Below, one piece after another: positions 9,214-18,055 of a stretch of 64,000 bases of DNA. Position numbers and translations under genes: made by a program. Source of the DNA: Sphingomonas sp. HDW15A (lineage in GTDB: Bacteria; Pseudomonadota; Alphaproteobacteria; Sphingomonadales; Sphingomonadaceae); NCBI RefSeq assembly GCF_011301715.1, contig NZ_CP049870.1:62001-126000 (forward strand), in the 5' to 3' direction. Each line of letters starts with the position of its first letter. The stretch's first letter is position 1. Under the pieces are notes generated by a model. That model saw nothing but the letters and a program-made list of their open reading frames with translations, did not search any database and was not told the origin of the DNA.

Positions 9214-10230
9214 TTGCCAATCCCTTCTCTTGGGGCGATCAACCGAGCCATGCTGCGTTTGTTTGGCCCCGGCTGTCCCATCAAGCCCGTCGATCCGGTT
9301 GCGATGGCCGCCGTCCCCGAGGGGGTCGTGTGGATCGACCTGCTAAATCCGACGCCGGAAGAGGAAAAGTTGGCCGAAGGCGCGCTCGGCCAGAACATCC
9401 CGACCCGCGAGGATCTGAAGCAGATCGAGCCTTCCAGCCGCCTCTACGAGCACAATGGCTTGCTGCACATGACGGCCTCGATCCTTGGAATGATCGAGGA
9501 TGGTCAGCCCAGCGCCGAGCCGGTCGGCTTCATCCTTTCCGATAAGCTGCTCGTCACCGTGCGCTACTCCGAGCCGGCGCCCTTCCTACTGCTCGCCGAA
9601 CATCTCTACGGGGAGCCGGAGAAGGCGAGCGGTCCGCGCCGCGTGCTGATCCAGTTGCTCGACATCATCGTCGACGAGCTAGCTGACCAGTACGAACATG
9701 CCGGGGGCGAGATCGAAACCCTGTCGTCGCGGGTGTTCGAGCGGAATCTGAAGCGGCGTGAGAAGGAGCGCCATACCGAGCGCCGGCTGGAAGCGCTCTT
9801 GCTTCGCATCGGCCAGGTCCAGCGACTGCTCGCCGAGATTCGCCATTCGACCGTAAGCATCAGCCGGATGATGACCTTCTTCCGCAATTGCGGGTCGATC
9901 GAGGGCAGCAGTTACGCCCCGCGAATCGACAGCTTCAACTCCGACTTGAAGGCGCTGCTCGATCACAGCGTCTTCCTAAACGACAATCTGACCTTCCTGC
10001 TCGACGCCAGCTTGGGCCTCATTAGCCTTGAGCAGAATTTCGTGATGAAGGTCTTCTCGGTCTTCGCGGTGATCTTCATGCCGCCGACGCTCATCGCCGG
10101 AATCTACGGCATGAATTTCGAGCATATGCCGGAGCTTAGGTGGGTTCTCGGGTACCCGATGTCGCTTGGCCTGATCCTCATCAGCGCAATCGTGCCCTAC
10201 TGGCTTGCGCGGAGAAGTGGTTGGCTTTGA
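9214..10230 (+). CDS. CorA-family magnesium/cobalt transporter
   Basis: A divalent-cation channel of the CorA type. The long N-terminal cytoplasmic domain is followed by a coiled-coil stalk (about residues 170-270) and two C-terminal membrane helices joined by the ion-selectivity motif YGMNF. The TTG start at 9214 is favoured by AGGGAGG at 9197-9203, ten bases upstream; the ATG at 9250 (MLRLFGPG) is an alternative that agrees with the usual beginning of homologues but has a weak ribosome site. Whether Mg, Co or Ni is the main substrate cannot be told. Confidence 0.9.
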   Translation: MPIPSLGAINRAMLRLFGPGCPIKPVDPVAMAAVPEGVVWIDLLNPTPEEEKLAEGALGQNIPTREDLKQIEPSSRLYEHNGLLHMTASILGMIEDGQPSAEPVGFILSDKLLVTVRYSEPAPFLLLAEHLYGEPEKASGPRRVLIQLLDIIVDELADQYEHAGGEIETLSSRVFERNLKRREKERHTERRLEALLLRIGQVQRLLAEIRHSTVSISRMMTFFRNCGSIEGSSYAPRIDSFNSDLKALLDHSVFLNDNLTFLLDASLGLISLEQNFVMKVFSVFAVIFMPPTLIAGIYGMNFEHMPELRWVLGYPMSLGLILISAIVPYWLARRSGWL

Positions 10231-10771
10231 CTTGAGCCTCCCGCTCGTCATCCTCCTCAATGGTCCGCTGGGGATCGGCAAATCGACCCTTGGCGAAGCG
10301 CTTGGCGAGGCAATCGAACGAAGCGTCACGCTCGACGGGGATAGCCTCGCGGCTCTTAACCCACCGCCGGCCGACGAAATAACGGAGCTCCACGAAACCC
10401 TTGCGCTGCTCGTCGCGTATCATCTTCGCTCGGGCTACGACCGATTCATCATCAACCATTATTGGCGGTCCGCAGGAGAGCTCGAAGACCTGTCGCTGCG
10501 CATTCGCGCGATCGCGCCGGGCGCAAGCGTTCGCGCATTCCGGCTGACTTTGCCGCACGAAGCGAATCTTCGGCGCATCGCCCAACGCCAAGCCGCGCGC
10601 GCGATCGATGAGTCGGAGTTCGAGGCGACAACCTTCGGCGAGGAGTTCGCCCTCCTTTTCGGCGCAGGCAGCGATCTTGGCGAACCGTTCGACGTATCCG
10701 ATCCGCCGGAGAGGCTCGTTGGCCGGCTGCTGCGCCTTCTTAGGTCGGAGCTTGCAGCTAACCGCAACTGA
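10205..10771 (+). CDS. P-loop NTPase, kinase-like, function unknown
   Basis: About 180 residues with a Walker A motif GPLGIGKST close to the N-terminus, followed by a short LDGDSLA segment, the layout of small nucleotide, sugar or shikimate-type kinases. Further on, RIAQRQAAR resembles the arginine-rich lid of such kinases. The start is uncertain: the frame opens at TTG 10205 inside the corA end, with GTG 10217 or TTG 10232 possible; all keep the P-loop. The overlap with the CorA gene suggests co-expression. The substrate is not recognisable. Confidence 0.65.
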   Translation: MRGEVVGFDLSLPLVILLNGPLGIGKSTLGEALGEAIERSVTLDGDSLAALNPPPADEITELHETLALLVAYHLRSGYDRFIINHYWRSAGELEDLSLRIRAIAPGASVRAFRLTLPHEANLRRIAQRQAARAIDESEFEATTFGEEFALLFGAGSDLGEPFDVSDPPERLVGRLLRLLRSELAANRN

Positions 10772-10867
10772 GGGCCAACCCCTTTGCCCTTCCCCGCTCA
10801 ACTTGCTAGGGCGCGCGCAATCCCGCGCCCGTCAGCGGAGCGCCACCACAGCAGTTGAAGGACGACC

Positions 10868-13549
10868 ATGATTCCGACCGGCCAGGACAGCTTGAACACG
10901 CGCTCGAAATTGGAGGTCGGCGGCCGCTCCTACGCTTATTACTCGCTCGAAAAGGCCGCCGGCCAGCTCGGCGATATCAGCCGCCTGCCCTATTCCATGA
11001 AGGTCTTGCTCGAAAACCTGCTTCGCTTCGAGGACGGGGTCACCGTCACCCGCGAGGATCTACAAGCGATGGCCGACTGGCTCAAGGAGCGGCGGATCAA
11101 CCGCGAGATCCAATATCGCCCGGCGCGGGTTCTGATGCAGGACTTCACCGGCGTTCCGGCGGTGGTCGATCTTGCCGCCATGCGCGACGCGATGAAGTCG
11201 CTCGGCGGCGACGCGCAGAAGATCAACCCGCAAGTCCCGGTTCACCTCGTCATCGATCACAGCGTCATGGTCGACGAGTTCGGCACGCCGCGCGCGTTCG
11301 AGGACAACGTCGCGCTTGAATATCAGCGCAATGCCGAGCGCTACGAGTTCCTGAAGTGGGGCAGCCAGGCGTTCGACAACTTCCAGGTCGTCCCGCCGGG
11401 AACCGGCATTTGCCACCAGGTCAATCTCGAGCATATTGCCCAGACCGTCTGGACCAGTGAAGACCAGGATGGCGAGACCGTCGCCTATCCCGACACGCTG
11501 GTCGGAACCGACAGCCACACGACGATGGTCAACGGCCTTGGCGTTCTCGGCTGGGGCGTCGGCGGGATCGAGGCCGAAGCGGCTATGCTCGGCCAGCCGG
11601 TCAGCATGCTCATTCCGGAAGTCGTCGGCTTCCGTCTCGACGGGCAGTTGAAGGAAGGCATCACCGCCACCGACCTCGTGCTCACCGTCACCCAGTTGCT
11701 TCGCGCCAAGGGCGTCGTCGGCCGCTTCGTCGAATTCTATGGCCCCGGCCTCGACAGCCTCAGCCTCGCCGACCGCGCGACCATCGCCAACATGGCTCCG
11801 GAATATGGCGCGACCTGCGGCTTCTTCCCGATCGACGAGCGGACCCTCGATTACCTGCGTCTGACCGGCCGAGACGAGGATCGCATCGAACTGGTCCGCG
11901 CCTATGCCAAGGCCCAGGGAATGTGGCGCGACAGCGGCTCGGCCGATCCGCTTTTCACCGACACGCTGGAACTCGACATGGGTAGCGTCGAGCCCTCGCT
12001 CGCCGGCCCCAAGCGCCCGCAGGACCGGGTGCGGCTTTCGGAAGTCGACGAGCTCTTCATCGCGGAGCTTGAAGGCACCTATAAGAAGCAGGGCGATACC
12101 GAGCGCCGGCTGGTTGATGGCGAAGAATTCGCCATCAGCCATGGTGATGTGATGATCGCCGCGATCACCAGCTGCACCAACACCTCCAACCCCAGCGTTC
12201 TGGTCGCCGCCGGGCTCGTCGCCCGCAAGGCGCGCGCGCTAGGTCTCACCCGCAAGCCGTGGGTCAAGACCAGCCTCGCACCGGGAAGCCAGGTTGTCAC
12301 CGAATATCTCAACGCTGCCGGCCTCACCGAGGATTTGAACAGCATCGGCTTCAACCTCGTCGGGTACGGCTGCACCACCTGCATCGGCAATTCGGGGCCT
12401 CTCGCCCCGCCGATCTCCAAGGCCATCAACGAGAACGACCTCGTCGTCGCCTCAGTCCTGTCGGGCAACCGCAATTTCGAAGGCCGCGTCTCGCCCGATT
12501 GCCGTGCCAATTATCTCGCCTCGCCGCCGCTGGTGGTCGCTTACGCTTTGCTCGGCACGGTAACGTCGGACATCACCAAGTGCGCGCTCGGCCAGGACAA
12601 AGACGGCAACGACGTGTTCTTGAAAGACGTCTGGCCGACCAACGACGAAGTCCGATCGCTGATCGACAAGCACGTCCACAGCGACATGTTCCGCTCCCGC
12701 TATGCCGACGTTTATCATGGCGACGACCGCTGGCGGGCGATTCAGGTCACCGGCTCCGATACCTACAACTGGCCCGCCGGATCGACCTACATCGCTAATC
12801 CGCCCTACTTCACCGGAATGACGATGACGCCGAAGCCGCTGACCGACATCCAGGAAGCCCGCGCGCTGGCAGTGTTCGGCGACTCCATCACGACCGACCA
12901 CATTTCGCCGGCCGGCGCGATCAAGCTCGACAGCCCGGCCGGGAGCTATCTCGTCGCCAACGGCGTCGAGAGGCGCGACTTCAATAGCTACGGCGCCCGC
13001 CGCGGTAATCATGAGATCATGATGCGTGGCACTTTCGCCAACATCCGCATCCGCAACCGCATGCTCGACGGCGTCGAAGGCGGAATGACCCGCTACGGCC
13101 CGAGCGGTGAGGTCATGCCGATCTACGACGCGGCGATGAAGTACCAGGCCGACGGCACGCCGTTGGTCGTCGTCGGCGGCAAGGAATATGGCACCGGGTC
13201 GTCGCGTGACTGGGCAGCCAAGGGAACGGTCCTGCTCGGCGTTCGCGCCGTGCTGGTCGAAAGCTTCGAGCGTATCCACCGCTCCAACCTCGTCGGCATG
13301 GGCGTCCTCCCGCTGCAATTCGCGGACGGTGAGAATGCCGCAACCTACCGGCTCGACGGCAGCGAGACCTATTCGATTCACGGCATTGCCGGCCTTGAGC
13401 CGCGCCAAGATGTCGTCGTCGCCGTCACCCGCGCCGGCGGCGAGACCTTCACCATCACCGCCCGCTGCCGGATCGATACCTACAACGAGTTGGAATATTT
13501 CCGCTCGGGCGGAATCCTCCAGTATGTGCTCCGGAACCTCGCCGCCTAA
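10868..13549 (+). CDS. acnA: Aconitate hydratase A
   Basis: TCA-cycle aconitase converting citrate to isocitrate through a [4Fe-4S] cluster. At 893 residues it matches the AcnA/IRP family. The cluster ligands are visible as Cys436 (SCTNTSNP), Cys502 and Cys505 ([12 protein letters not shown]). The swivel domain in the C-terminal third contains [16 protein letters not shown] and [16 protein letters not shown]. The ATG overlaps nothing and follows a 96-base gap. The stop codon shares its last A with the ATG of the GFA gene (TAATG), so the two are translationally coupled. Confidence 0.97.
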   Translation: MIPTGQDSLNTRSKLEVGGRSYAYYSLEKAAGQLGDISRLPYSMKVLLENLLRFEDGVTVTREDLQAMADWLKERRINREIQYRPARVLMQDFTGVPAVVDLAAMRDAMKSLGGDAQKINPQVPVHLVIDHSVMVDEFGTPRAFEDNVALEYQRNAERYEFLKWGSQAFDNFQVVPPGTGICHQVNLEHIAQTVWTSEDQDGETVAYPDTLVGTDSHTTMVNGLGVLGWGVGGIEAEAAMLGQPVSMLIPEVVGFRLDGQLKEGITATDLVLTVTQLLRAKGVVGRFVEFYGPGLDSLSLADRATIANMAPEYGATCGFFPIDERTLDYLRLTGRDEDRIELVRAYAKAQGMWRDSGSADPLFTDTLELDMGSVEPSLAGPKRPQDRVRLSEVDELFIAELEGTYKKQGDTERRLVDGEEFAISHGDVMIAAITSCTNTSNPSVLVAAGLVARKARALGLTRKPWVKTSLAPGSQVVTEYLNAAGLTEDLNSIGFNLVGYGCTTCIGNSGPLAPPISKAINENDLVVASVLSGNRNFEGRVSPDCRANYLASPPLVVAYALLGTVTSDITKCALGQDKDGNDVFLKDVWPTNDEVRSLIDKHVHSDMFRSRYADVYHGDDRWRAIQVTGSDTYNWPAGSTYIANPPYFTGMTMTPKPLTDIQEARALAVFGDSITTDHISPAGAIKLDSPAGSYLVANGVERRDFNSYGARRGNHEIMMRGTFANIRIRNRMLDGVEGGMTRYGPSGEVMPIYDAAMKYQADGTPLVVVGGKEYGTGSSRDWAAKGTVLLGVRAVLVESFERIHRSNLVGMGVLPLQFADGENAATYRLDGSETYSIHGIAGLEPRQDVVVAVTRAGGETFTITARCRIDTYNELEYFRSGGILQYVLRNLAA

Positions 13550-13911
13550 TGGCGGGCGGCGGCGAAGCGCTGATCGCCCGCTGCCACTGCGGGCGGGTCG
13601 CCATCACGCTGCCGCGCGTCCCGGACGAAATCAGCCAGTGCAATTGCAGCCTGTGCAGCAAGACCGGCTTCATGGGCATCTATTACGATCCCAAGGAAGT
13701 CACCGTCAGCGGTGACGTCGATCCCTATGTGCGAAGCGACCTCGACGAAGCCTGTCTCACCAACTGGCGCTGCAGCCATTGCGGCTGCGCGACCCACTGG
13801 ACCGGGCTTGGCCAATATGCCGAAGGGCGAATGGGCGTGAATGCCCGAATGGTGGACGCCCGTGCCCTGGGAGGCGTGCCGGTCAAGCCGGTGGACGGAG
13901 CCAGCTGGTGA
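13549..13911 (+). CDS. GFA / CENP-V domain zinc protein
   Basis: A 120-residue protein of the glutathione-dependent formaldehyde-activating (GFA) fold. Zinc-binding cysteine pairs are visible as CHCGRV near residue 12, CNCSLCSK near residue 31 and CSHCGC near residue 75. Most members of this family have no proven activity, and the name GFA should not be taken as proof of formaldehyde chemistry. It is coupled to acnA upstream (TAATG) and to the small membrane protein downstream (GTGA overlap). Confidence 0.88.
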   Translation: MAGGGEALIARCHCGRVAITLPRVPDEISQCNCSLCSKTGFMGIYYDPKEVTVSGDVDPYVRSDLDEACLTNWRCSHCGCATHWTGLGQYAEGRMGVNARMVDARALGGVPVKPVDGASW

Positions 13912-14165
13912 GCCTGTCGCTGCTGATCGATATCGTCGGCTGGGGTGGGGCAGCGCTCATTCTTGGCGCCTATGCCCTGCTGACTGCCGGAAAGGTCGAC
14001 GCCAAAAGCGTCGTCTACCAGGGCATGAACGTGATCGGCGCGCTTGGCTTCATCGCCAACGGCTGGTGGCACGGGGCGATGCCTTCGGCGGTGCTCAACG
14101 TGATCTGGGCGGCGATCGGGATGGTGGCCTTGTGGAAGATCCGGCAGGCGAGCGTGCTCGGCTGA
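13908..14165 (+). CDS. Small membrane protein of the CBU_0592 type
   Basis: An 85-residue protein with three hydrophobic segments (IDIVGWGGAALILGAYAL, VVYQGMNVIGALGFIANG and the last 25 residues). The pattern, with a short polar turn containing GKVDAKS, matches the small CBU_0592-like family often found in alphaproteobacteria; no function is known. The start is the GTG that overlaps the stop of the GFA gene. A longer reading in the same frame would overlap that gene and is not favoured. It abuts the convergent receptor gene with no spacer. Confidence 0.75.
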   Translation: MSLSLLIDIVGWGGAALILGAYALLTAGKVDAKSVVYQGMNVIGALGFIANGWWHGAMPSAVLNVIWAAIGMVALWKIRQASVLG

Positions 14166-16166
14166 TCAGTCCAGCCGAAGCCCCAGCCATAAGGTTCTAG
14201 GCGTTCCGCGCTCGCGGGTGCCATCGGCCAGGATCGAGGTGACGACTTTCGTGTCGAACAGGTTTTCGGCGCGCAGGTCGAGCGACAGGCGTCCCTTGAT
14301 CGGCCAGCGTCCCACGGCATCGACGACCCATGCGTCCGGCAATGGATCGGGATCGCCTTCGCTTTCGTTCTGTTCACCGATGTAGCGGACCGCGAGCGAC
14401 GCGATCTTCCCGCGATCTTCCCAGCTGCCGCGCAGACTTGCCTGCACCGAAGGAACCTGCGCCGGCTTTTCTCCATCGAGAAATTCGGCAAGCCCATTGT
14501 CGCGGATGCGGACCCGCGTCAGCGCAAAACTACCGTCGACCGACCACGTTCCGTTCCGCCATTCCCCGTCCAGCTCAATCCCGCGACTGACGATGGCGTC
14601 CAGGTTCTCGCGTCGCCGGTACAGCCCGCCCGCCGCGACGAAGCCGACCCCCGGAAACGTGCCGGGCCCTTGGTCCAGCGTGACATTGGCGATGGCGTTT
14701 TTCAGGCGATTGGCGAAAGCGGTCAGCGACAGGCGCGCGCCTTCCGCTGGCCTCCAGTCGAACCCGGCTTCGGCTCCAATCAGGCTTTCCGGGTCTAGGG
14801 CGGCATTGGCTGCGGTCGCGTCCGGCCCCACCCGGAACGGCCGCACCAACTCGTTGATCGTCGGCAGCCGCCAGCTTCGATAGGCCGACGCACGCAGCGC
14901 AAATCGCTCCGACACAGCGTGACCCACGCCTCCCCGCAGCGACCACTCTTGTCCATCCCGGTCATGGAATTGCGTGTCCGTGATGACCGGCCCGCCGATG
15001 TTGCGCTCGAACAGACTGGCGTCGGAAATGGCCCAGCGGTCGAGCCGCGCGCCGGCGCCGAAGGTCGTCGCGCCGAGCATAACCGAAGCATCGGCGAACA
15101 GGCCGTAGGTCAGGCTTTCTGCCGATGCCTGCCGCTCGCGCTGCGGAACACTCCCTACGAAGAAATAGCGCTCGTTGGTCTCGCCCTCGACTCCGCGGAT
15201 GTCCGCCCCAAGGGAGAGCCCAACATTTCCAACACGCGGCTTCCACAGCGCCTTGCCGCCCCAGCCTGCCGCCGGAACGTCGTGCTGGTCGAGCGCCGGG
15301 CTTACCGTCGCGCGTCCCAGACCGACGCTCGCGAACTGGCTCTCGAACCCGCGCCATTGGCGATAGCCGAGCACTGACCATTGCTCGCCAACCAGCCTAA
15401 GCGACGCGTCCAGCCCGCGTCCCCGATTCTCGGTAAAGTCGACGCCACGGTCTCGCCGGTCGTCAAAGGCCGAGAGGTTGGCCTGGACCTCTGTCTCTCC
15501 GACCGGCGCGAGTAGCCTCACCCTTCCGCTCCACTGCCGGTAGGGCGCGGCCCGGTCGATCGGACCACGATCATCGCTGAATATCGGCGCGAACCCGTCA
15601 CCCCGTTGCCACGCGGTGCCAGCAATGAAGCGTGAAGCGCCGATCTCGGTCCCGACAGTCGCGTTGGCAGCAAGGCTGTGGCGCGATCCGACCGCCACTC
15701 CGCCTCGCAAGAGATTGTCGGCCTCTGCGATCGAGTCGACTTGAAGCGTACCCGCCAGTGCACCTGGCCCGTAAGCCACTCCACCGTTTCCGCCACGAGT
15801 CAGAACCAGGCGGTCGGCCAGCGCCGGATCGAGCGCGACGAAGTTGATCCACCCTCCGAACGGGTCGGCCTGGGTCACGCCGTCGACTTCCACCGCGAAC
15901 CGGCTGGCGGCATTGCCGCCCAGCCCGCGCGCCGTCAGCCCTTGCGCAGTCGGATGCGTCGATCGGGAGTCAGAACGTCGGAAGCTGGTCAGTCCGGCTA
16001 CCGAGCGGACCACGTCCTCCATGCGGCCGCCCGGGCTCCAGGTCAGTTCCGACTTGTCGACGACGATCCGGTGCTCGCCCTGCGCTTGTTCCGGAAGTCC
16101 GCGCCCGGTGATGACGATGGTCTCGGCAGCCGCTTGCCACAGCAGCGCCGCGGCAACTGCGCTCAT
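14166..16166 (-). CDS. TonB-dependent outer-membrane receptor
   Basis: A 666-residue outer-membrane beta-barrel with a signal peptide (MSAVAAALLWQAAAE), a TonB-box-like ETIVITG just after it, and a plug domain at about residues 35-150 containing MEDVVRSVAGLTSFRR and GLTARGLGG. The rest is barrel and ends WLGLRLD, with the aromatic/hydrophobic C-terminal strand needed for outer-membrane insertion. These receptors import iron chelates, cobalamin or sugars using energy from TonB; no regulator or transport gene lies beside it to indicate the ligand. Its start overlaps the ygfZ stop by four bases, so both may share a transcript. Confidence 0.92.
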   Translation of the reverse strand: MSAVAAALLWQAAAETIVITGRGLPEQAQGEHRIVVDKSELTWSPGGRMEDVVRSVAGLTSFRRSDSRSTHPTAQGLTARGLGGNAASRFAVEVDGVTQADPFGGWINFVALDPALADRLVLTRGGNGGVAYGPGALAGTLQVDSIAEADNLLRGGVAVGSRHSLAANATVGTEIGASRFIAGTAWQRGDGFAPIFSDDRGPIDRAAPYRQWSGRVRLLAPVGETEVQANLSAFDDRRDRGVDFTENRGRGLDASLRLVGEQWSVLGYRQWRGFESQFASVGLGRATVSPALDQHDVPAAGWGGKALWKPRVGNVGLSLGADIRGVEGETNERYFFVGSVPQRERQASAESLTYGLFADASVMLGATTFGAGARLDRWAISDASLFERNIGGPVITDTQFHDRDGQEWSLRGGVGHAVSERFALRASAYRSWRLPTINELVRPFRVGPDATAANAALDPESLIGAEAGFDWRPAEGARLSLTAFANRLKNAIANVTLDQGPGTFPGVGFVAAGGLYRRRENLDAIVSRGIELDGEWRNGTWSVDGSFALTRVRIRDNGLAEFLDGEKPAQVPSVQASLRGSWEDRGKIASLAVRYIGEQNESEGDPDPLPDAWVVDAVGRWPIKGRLSLDLRAENLFDTKVVTSILADGTRERGTPRTLWLGLRLD

Positions 16167-16861
16167 GACGCCAGGCCGGCTCTCAACCAGTCGGGAACGA
16201 TCGCCCCGTCAGGAAGGGCATCGGTCCGGGCATGAACCACGGAGAGTCCAAGGTCCGGGTAGGCGATCCGGGTCCGGTCGGCGTGGCCTTCAACCACGAC
16301 CAGCCTACGATTGACCTTCTGACGCCAGTTCATTCGAGCAGTATTCTCCTGGCCGACGAAGCAGCCTTTGGAGAAACTGACGCCATTCAGCTCGGCTGCA
16401 TTGCATTCCAGCCACAAAAGGTCGCCGAGCTCGGCGCGCCCTTCGCAAACGCCCAGCCGAAGGCGCTGTTCACGCCAACCGGCAGCGGGGGCGTCTGCCG
16501 GGGCGAGCCATCTTCGGCCAAGCTCGGCGAGCCTGGGATCGGTTGTTTCGGATTCACCATTCGCTGACCAGTGTACCGCCAAGGCCGTGTCACGCTCGAT
16601 GCGGATTGGCCTGCGCAGGCGGTAGATCGTAAGGCGCTTGGCCAAGTCCTCGGCGGCCTGCGCTTCGCAGTCGAGCAAAAGGTCGTCGCCATCCGCCCAG
16701 ACGATGAAGTCGAACAGGCATTTCCCCTGCGGTGTCAGCAGCCCAGCCCAAACCGGCAGTGCGCCCGCGACGTCGCTGGTAACCAGGCCTTGCAAGAATC
16801 CGCGGACGTCTTCGCCGCTCAATCGCAGGACGGCGCGATCGCTAAGGGTGGTGGCATCCAT
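16163..16861 (-). CDS. ygfZ: YgfZ/CAF17-family folate-binding protein (iron-sulfur cluster maintenance)
   Basis: A 232-residue protein related to the GcvT aminomethyltransferase fold. The family signature K-G-C-[FY]-V-G-Q-E is present as KGCFVGQENTARM, with the conserved cysteine. Bacterial YgfZ uses folate to help maintain certain iron-sulfur enzymes. The N-terminal LSGEDVRGFLQGLVTSDV is likewise typical. It is divergent from pyrC with 22 bases between the starts and overlaps the receptor gene downstream. Confidence 0.9.
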   Translation of the reverse strand: MDATTLSDRAVLRLSGEDVRGFLQGLVTSDVAGALPVWAGLLTPQGKCLFDFIVWADGDDLLLDCEAQAAEDLAKRLTIYRLRRPIRIERDTALAVHWSANGESETTDPRLAELGRRWLAPADAPAAGWREQRLRLGVCEGRAELGDLLWLECNAAELNGVSFSKGCFVGQENTARMNWRQKVNRRLVVVEGHADRTRIAYPDLGLSVVHARTDALPDGAIVPDWLRAGLAS

Positions 16862-16883
16862 CGCCTTTAGCTAGGGAGCGGAC

Positions 16884-17903
16884 GTGAGCGACACAATCAC
16901 CATTCGCCGACCCGACGATTGGCACGTCCACCTTCGCGACGGGCCGATGCTGGCCAGGGTCGCTCGTCACACCGCTCGTCAATTCGCCAGGGCGATCGTG
17001 ATGCCCAACCTGGTCCCGCCGGTCACGACCGTCGAGCAGGCCGGCGCCTACCGTGAACGAATCCATGCCGCCGCTGGCCCCGGCTTCGCGCCTCTGATGA
17101 CTGCCTATTTGACCGACCGAACCTCGCCCGAGGAGCTCTCGCGCGGCCAAGAGGAGGGGGTGTGGATCGCGGCCAAGCTTTATCCGGCCGGCGCGACGAC
17201 CAACAGCGAAAGCGGCGTAACCGACATCGTCAATATTCGTCCGTGCCTCGAACGGATGCAGCAGATCGGCATGGTTCTGTGCGTCCATGGCGAGGTGACC
17301 GAGCCAGACGTGGATGTGTTTGACCGGGAGGCAGTCTTCATCGAGCGAATACTCGAGCCGATGGTACGTGATTTTCCGGCGCTGAAAGTGGTGCTTGAGC
17401 ATATTACCACCCGCCAGGCAGCGGATTTCGTCGCCTCTGCTCCGGCAAACGTCGCCGCCACGATCACGCCGCAGCACCTCCATCTCAACCGCAATGCTCT
17501 GTTCGCGGGCGGGCTCCGGCCCCATGCTTATTGCCTGCCGGTCGTGAAGCGCGAAGAGCATCGCCTCGCTGTTCGCAAGGCAGCGGTGAGCGGCAGCCCC
17601 AAATATTTCCTGGGTACCGACAGTGCTCCGCATGCACGCGAAGCCAAGGAGAGCGCCTGCGGCTGTGCGGGGATCTTCAACGCGCCGTTCGCGCTAGAGA
17701 GCTATGCCGCAGTGTTCGAGGAAGAGAGCGCCCTCGATCTTCTGGAAGGCTTTGCTTCTCATCACGGTGCCGATTTCTATGGCCTTCCTCGCAACGAAGG
17801 CACGGTCACCCTCCAGCGAACCGAAGTCGTCGTTCCAGCGGAAATCGACGGCCTCGTGCCCTTCCACGCGTGCGAATCGCTCTCTTGGCGATTGGCTGGT
17901 TGA
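16884..17903 (+). CDS. pyrC: Dihydroorotase (class II)
   Basis: Third step of pyrimidine synthesis: reversible cyclisation of carbamoyl aspartate to dihydroorotate, by a binuclear zinc enzyme. Metal ligands are visible as His14 and His16 (WHVHLRDG), Lys98 (AAKLYPAG, the carboxylated lysine), a histidine in VLEHIT, one in ITPQHLHLN, and Asp246 (LGTDSAPH). The 339-residue length is normal. The start is GTG. The next feature is the tRNA-Ser gene, 44 bases downstream. Confidence 0.97.
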   Translation: MSDTITIRRPDDWHVHLRDGPMLARVARHTARQFARAIVMPNLVPPVTTVEQAGAYRERIHAAAGPGFAPLMTAYLTDRTSPEELSRGQEEGVWIAAKLYPAGATTNSESGVTDIVNIRPCLERMQQIGMVLCVHGEVTEPDVDVFDREAVFIERILEPMVRDFPALKVVLEHITTRQAADFVASAPANVAATITPQHLHLNRNALFAGGLRPHAYCLPVVKREEHRLAVRKAAVSGSPKYFLGTDSAPHAREAKESACGCAGIFNAPFALESYAAVFEEESALDLLEGFASHHGADFYGLPRNEGTVTLQRTEVVVPAEIDGLVPFHACESLSWRLAG

Positions 17904-17947
17904 ACGCGGGCGCTGCCTTCGCTACAGCCCGCCGGCTGCCGCAATCC

Positions 17948-18040
17948 GGAGACGTGGGTGAGTGGCTGAAACCAGCGGTTTGCTAAACCGCCGTACGGGG
18001 AATTCCCGTACCGAGGGTTCGAATCCCTCCGTCTCCGCCA
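17948..18040 (+). tRNA. tRNA-Ser (GCT)
   Basis: A 93-base class II tRNA. The acceptor stem pairs GGAGACG at the 5' end with CGTCTCC near the 3' end, followed by discriminator G and an encoded CCA. The anticodon stem GCGGT/ACCGC encloses TTGCTAA, giving anticodon GCT at 17982-17984. The long variable arm (TACGGG/CCCGTA) is typical of tRNA-Ser, and the T-loop GGTTCGAATCC is intact. It reads AGC and AGU codons. Confidence 0.97.
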
Positions 18041-18055
18041 GCGTTCCCTTTCAGA

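Noticed and set aside
11060..12142. Long antisense open frame opposite acnA
   Set aside because: GC-rich codon use commonly leaves antisense frames open; the aconitase frame has all cluster ligands and motifs.
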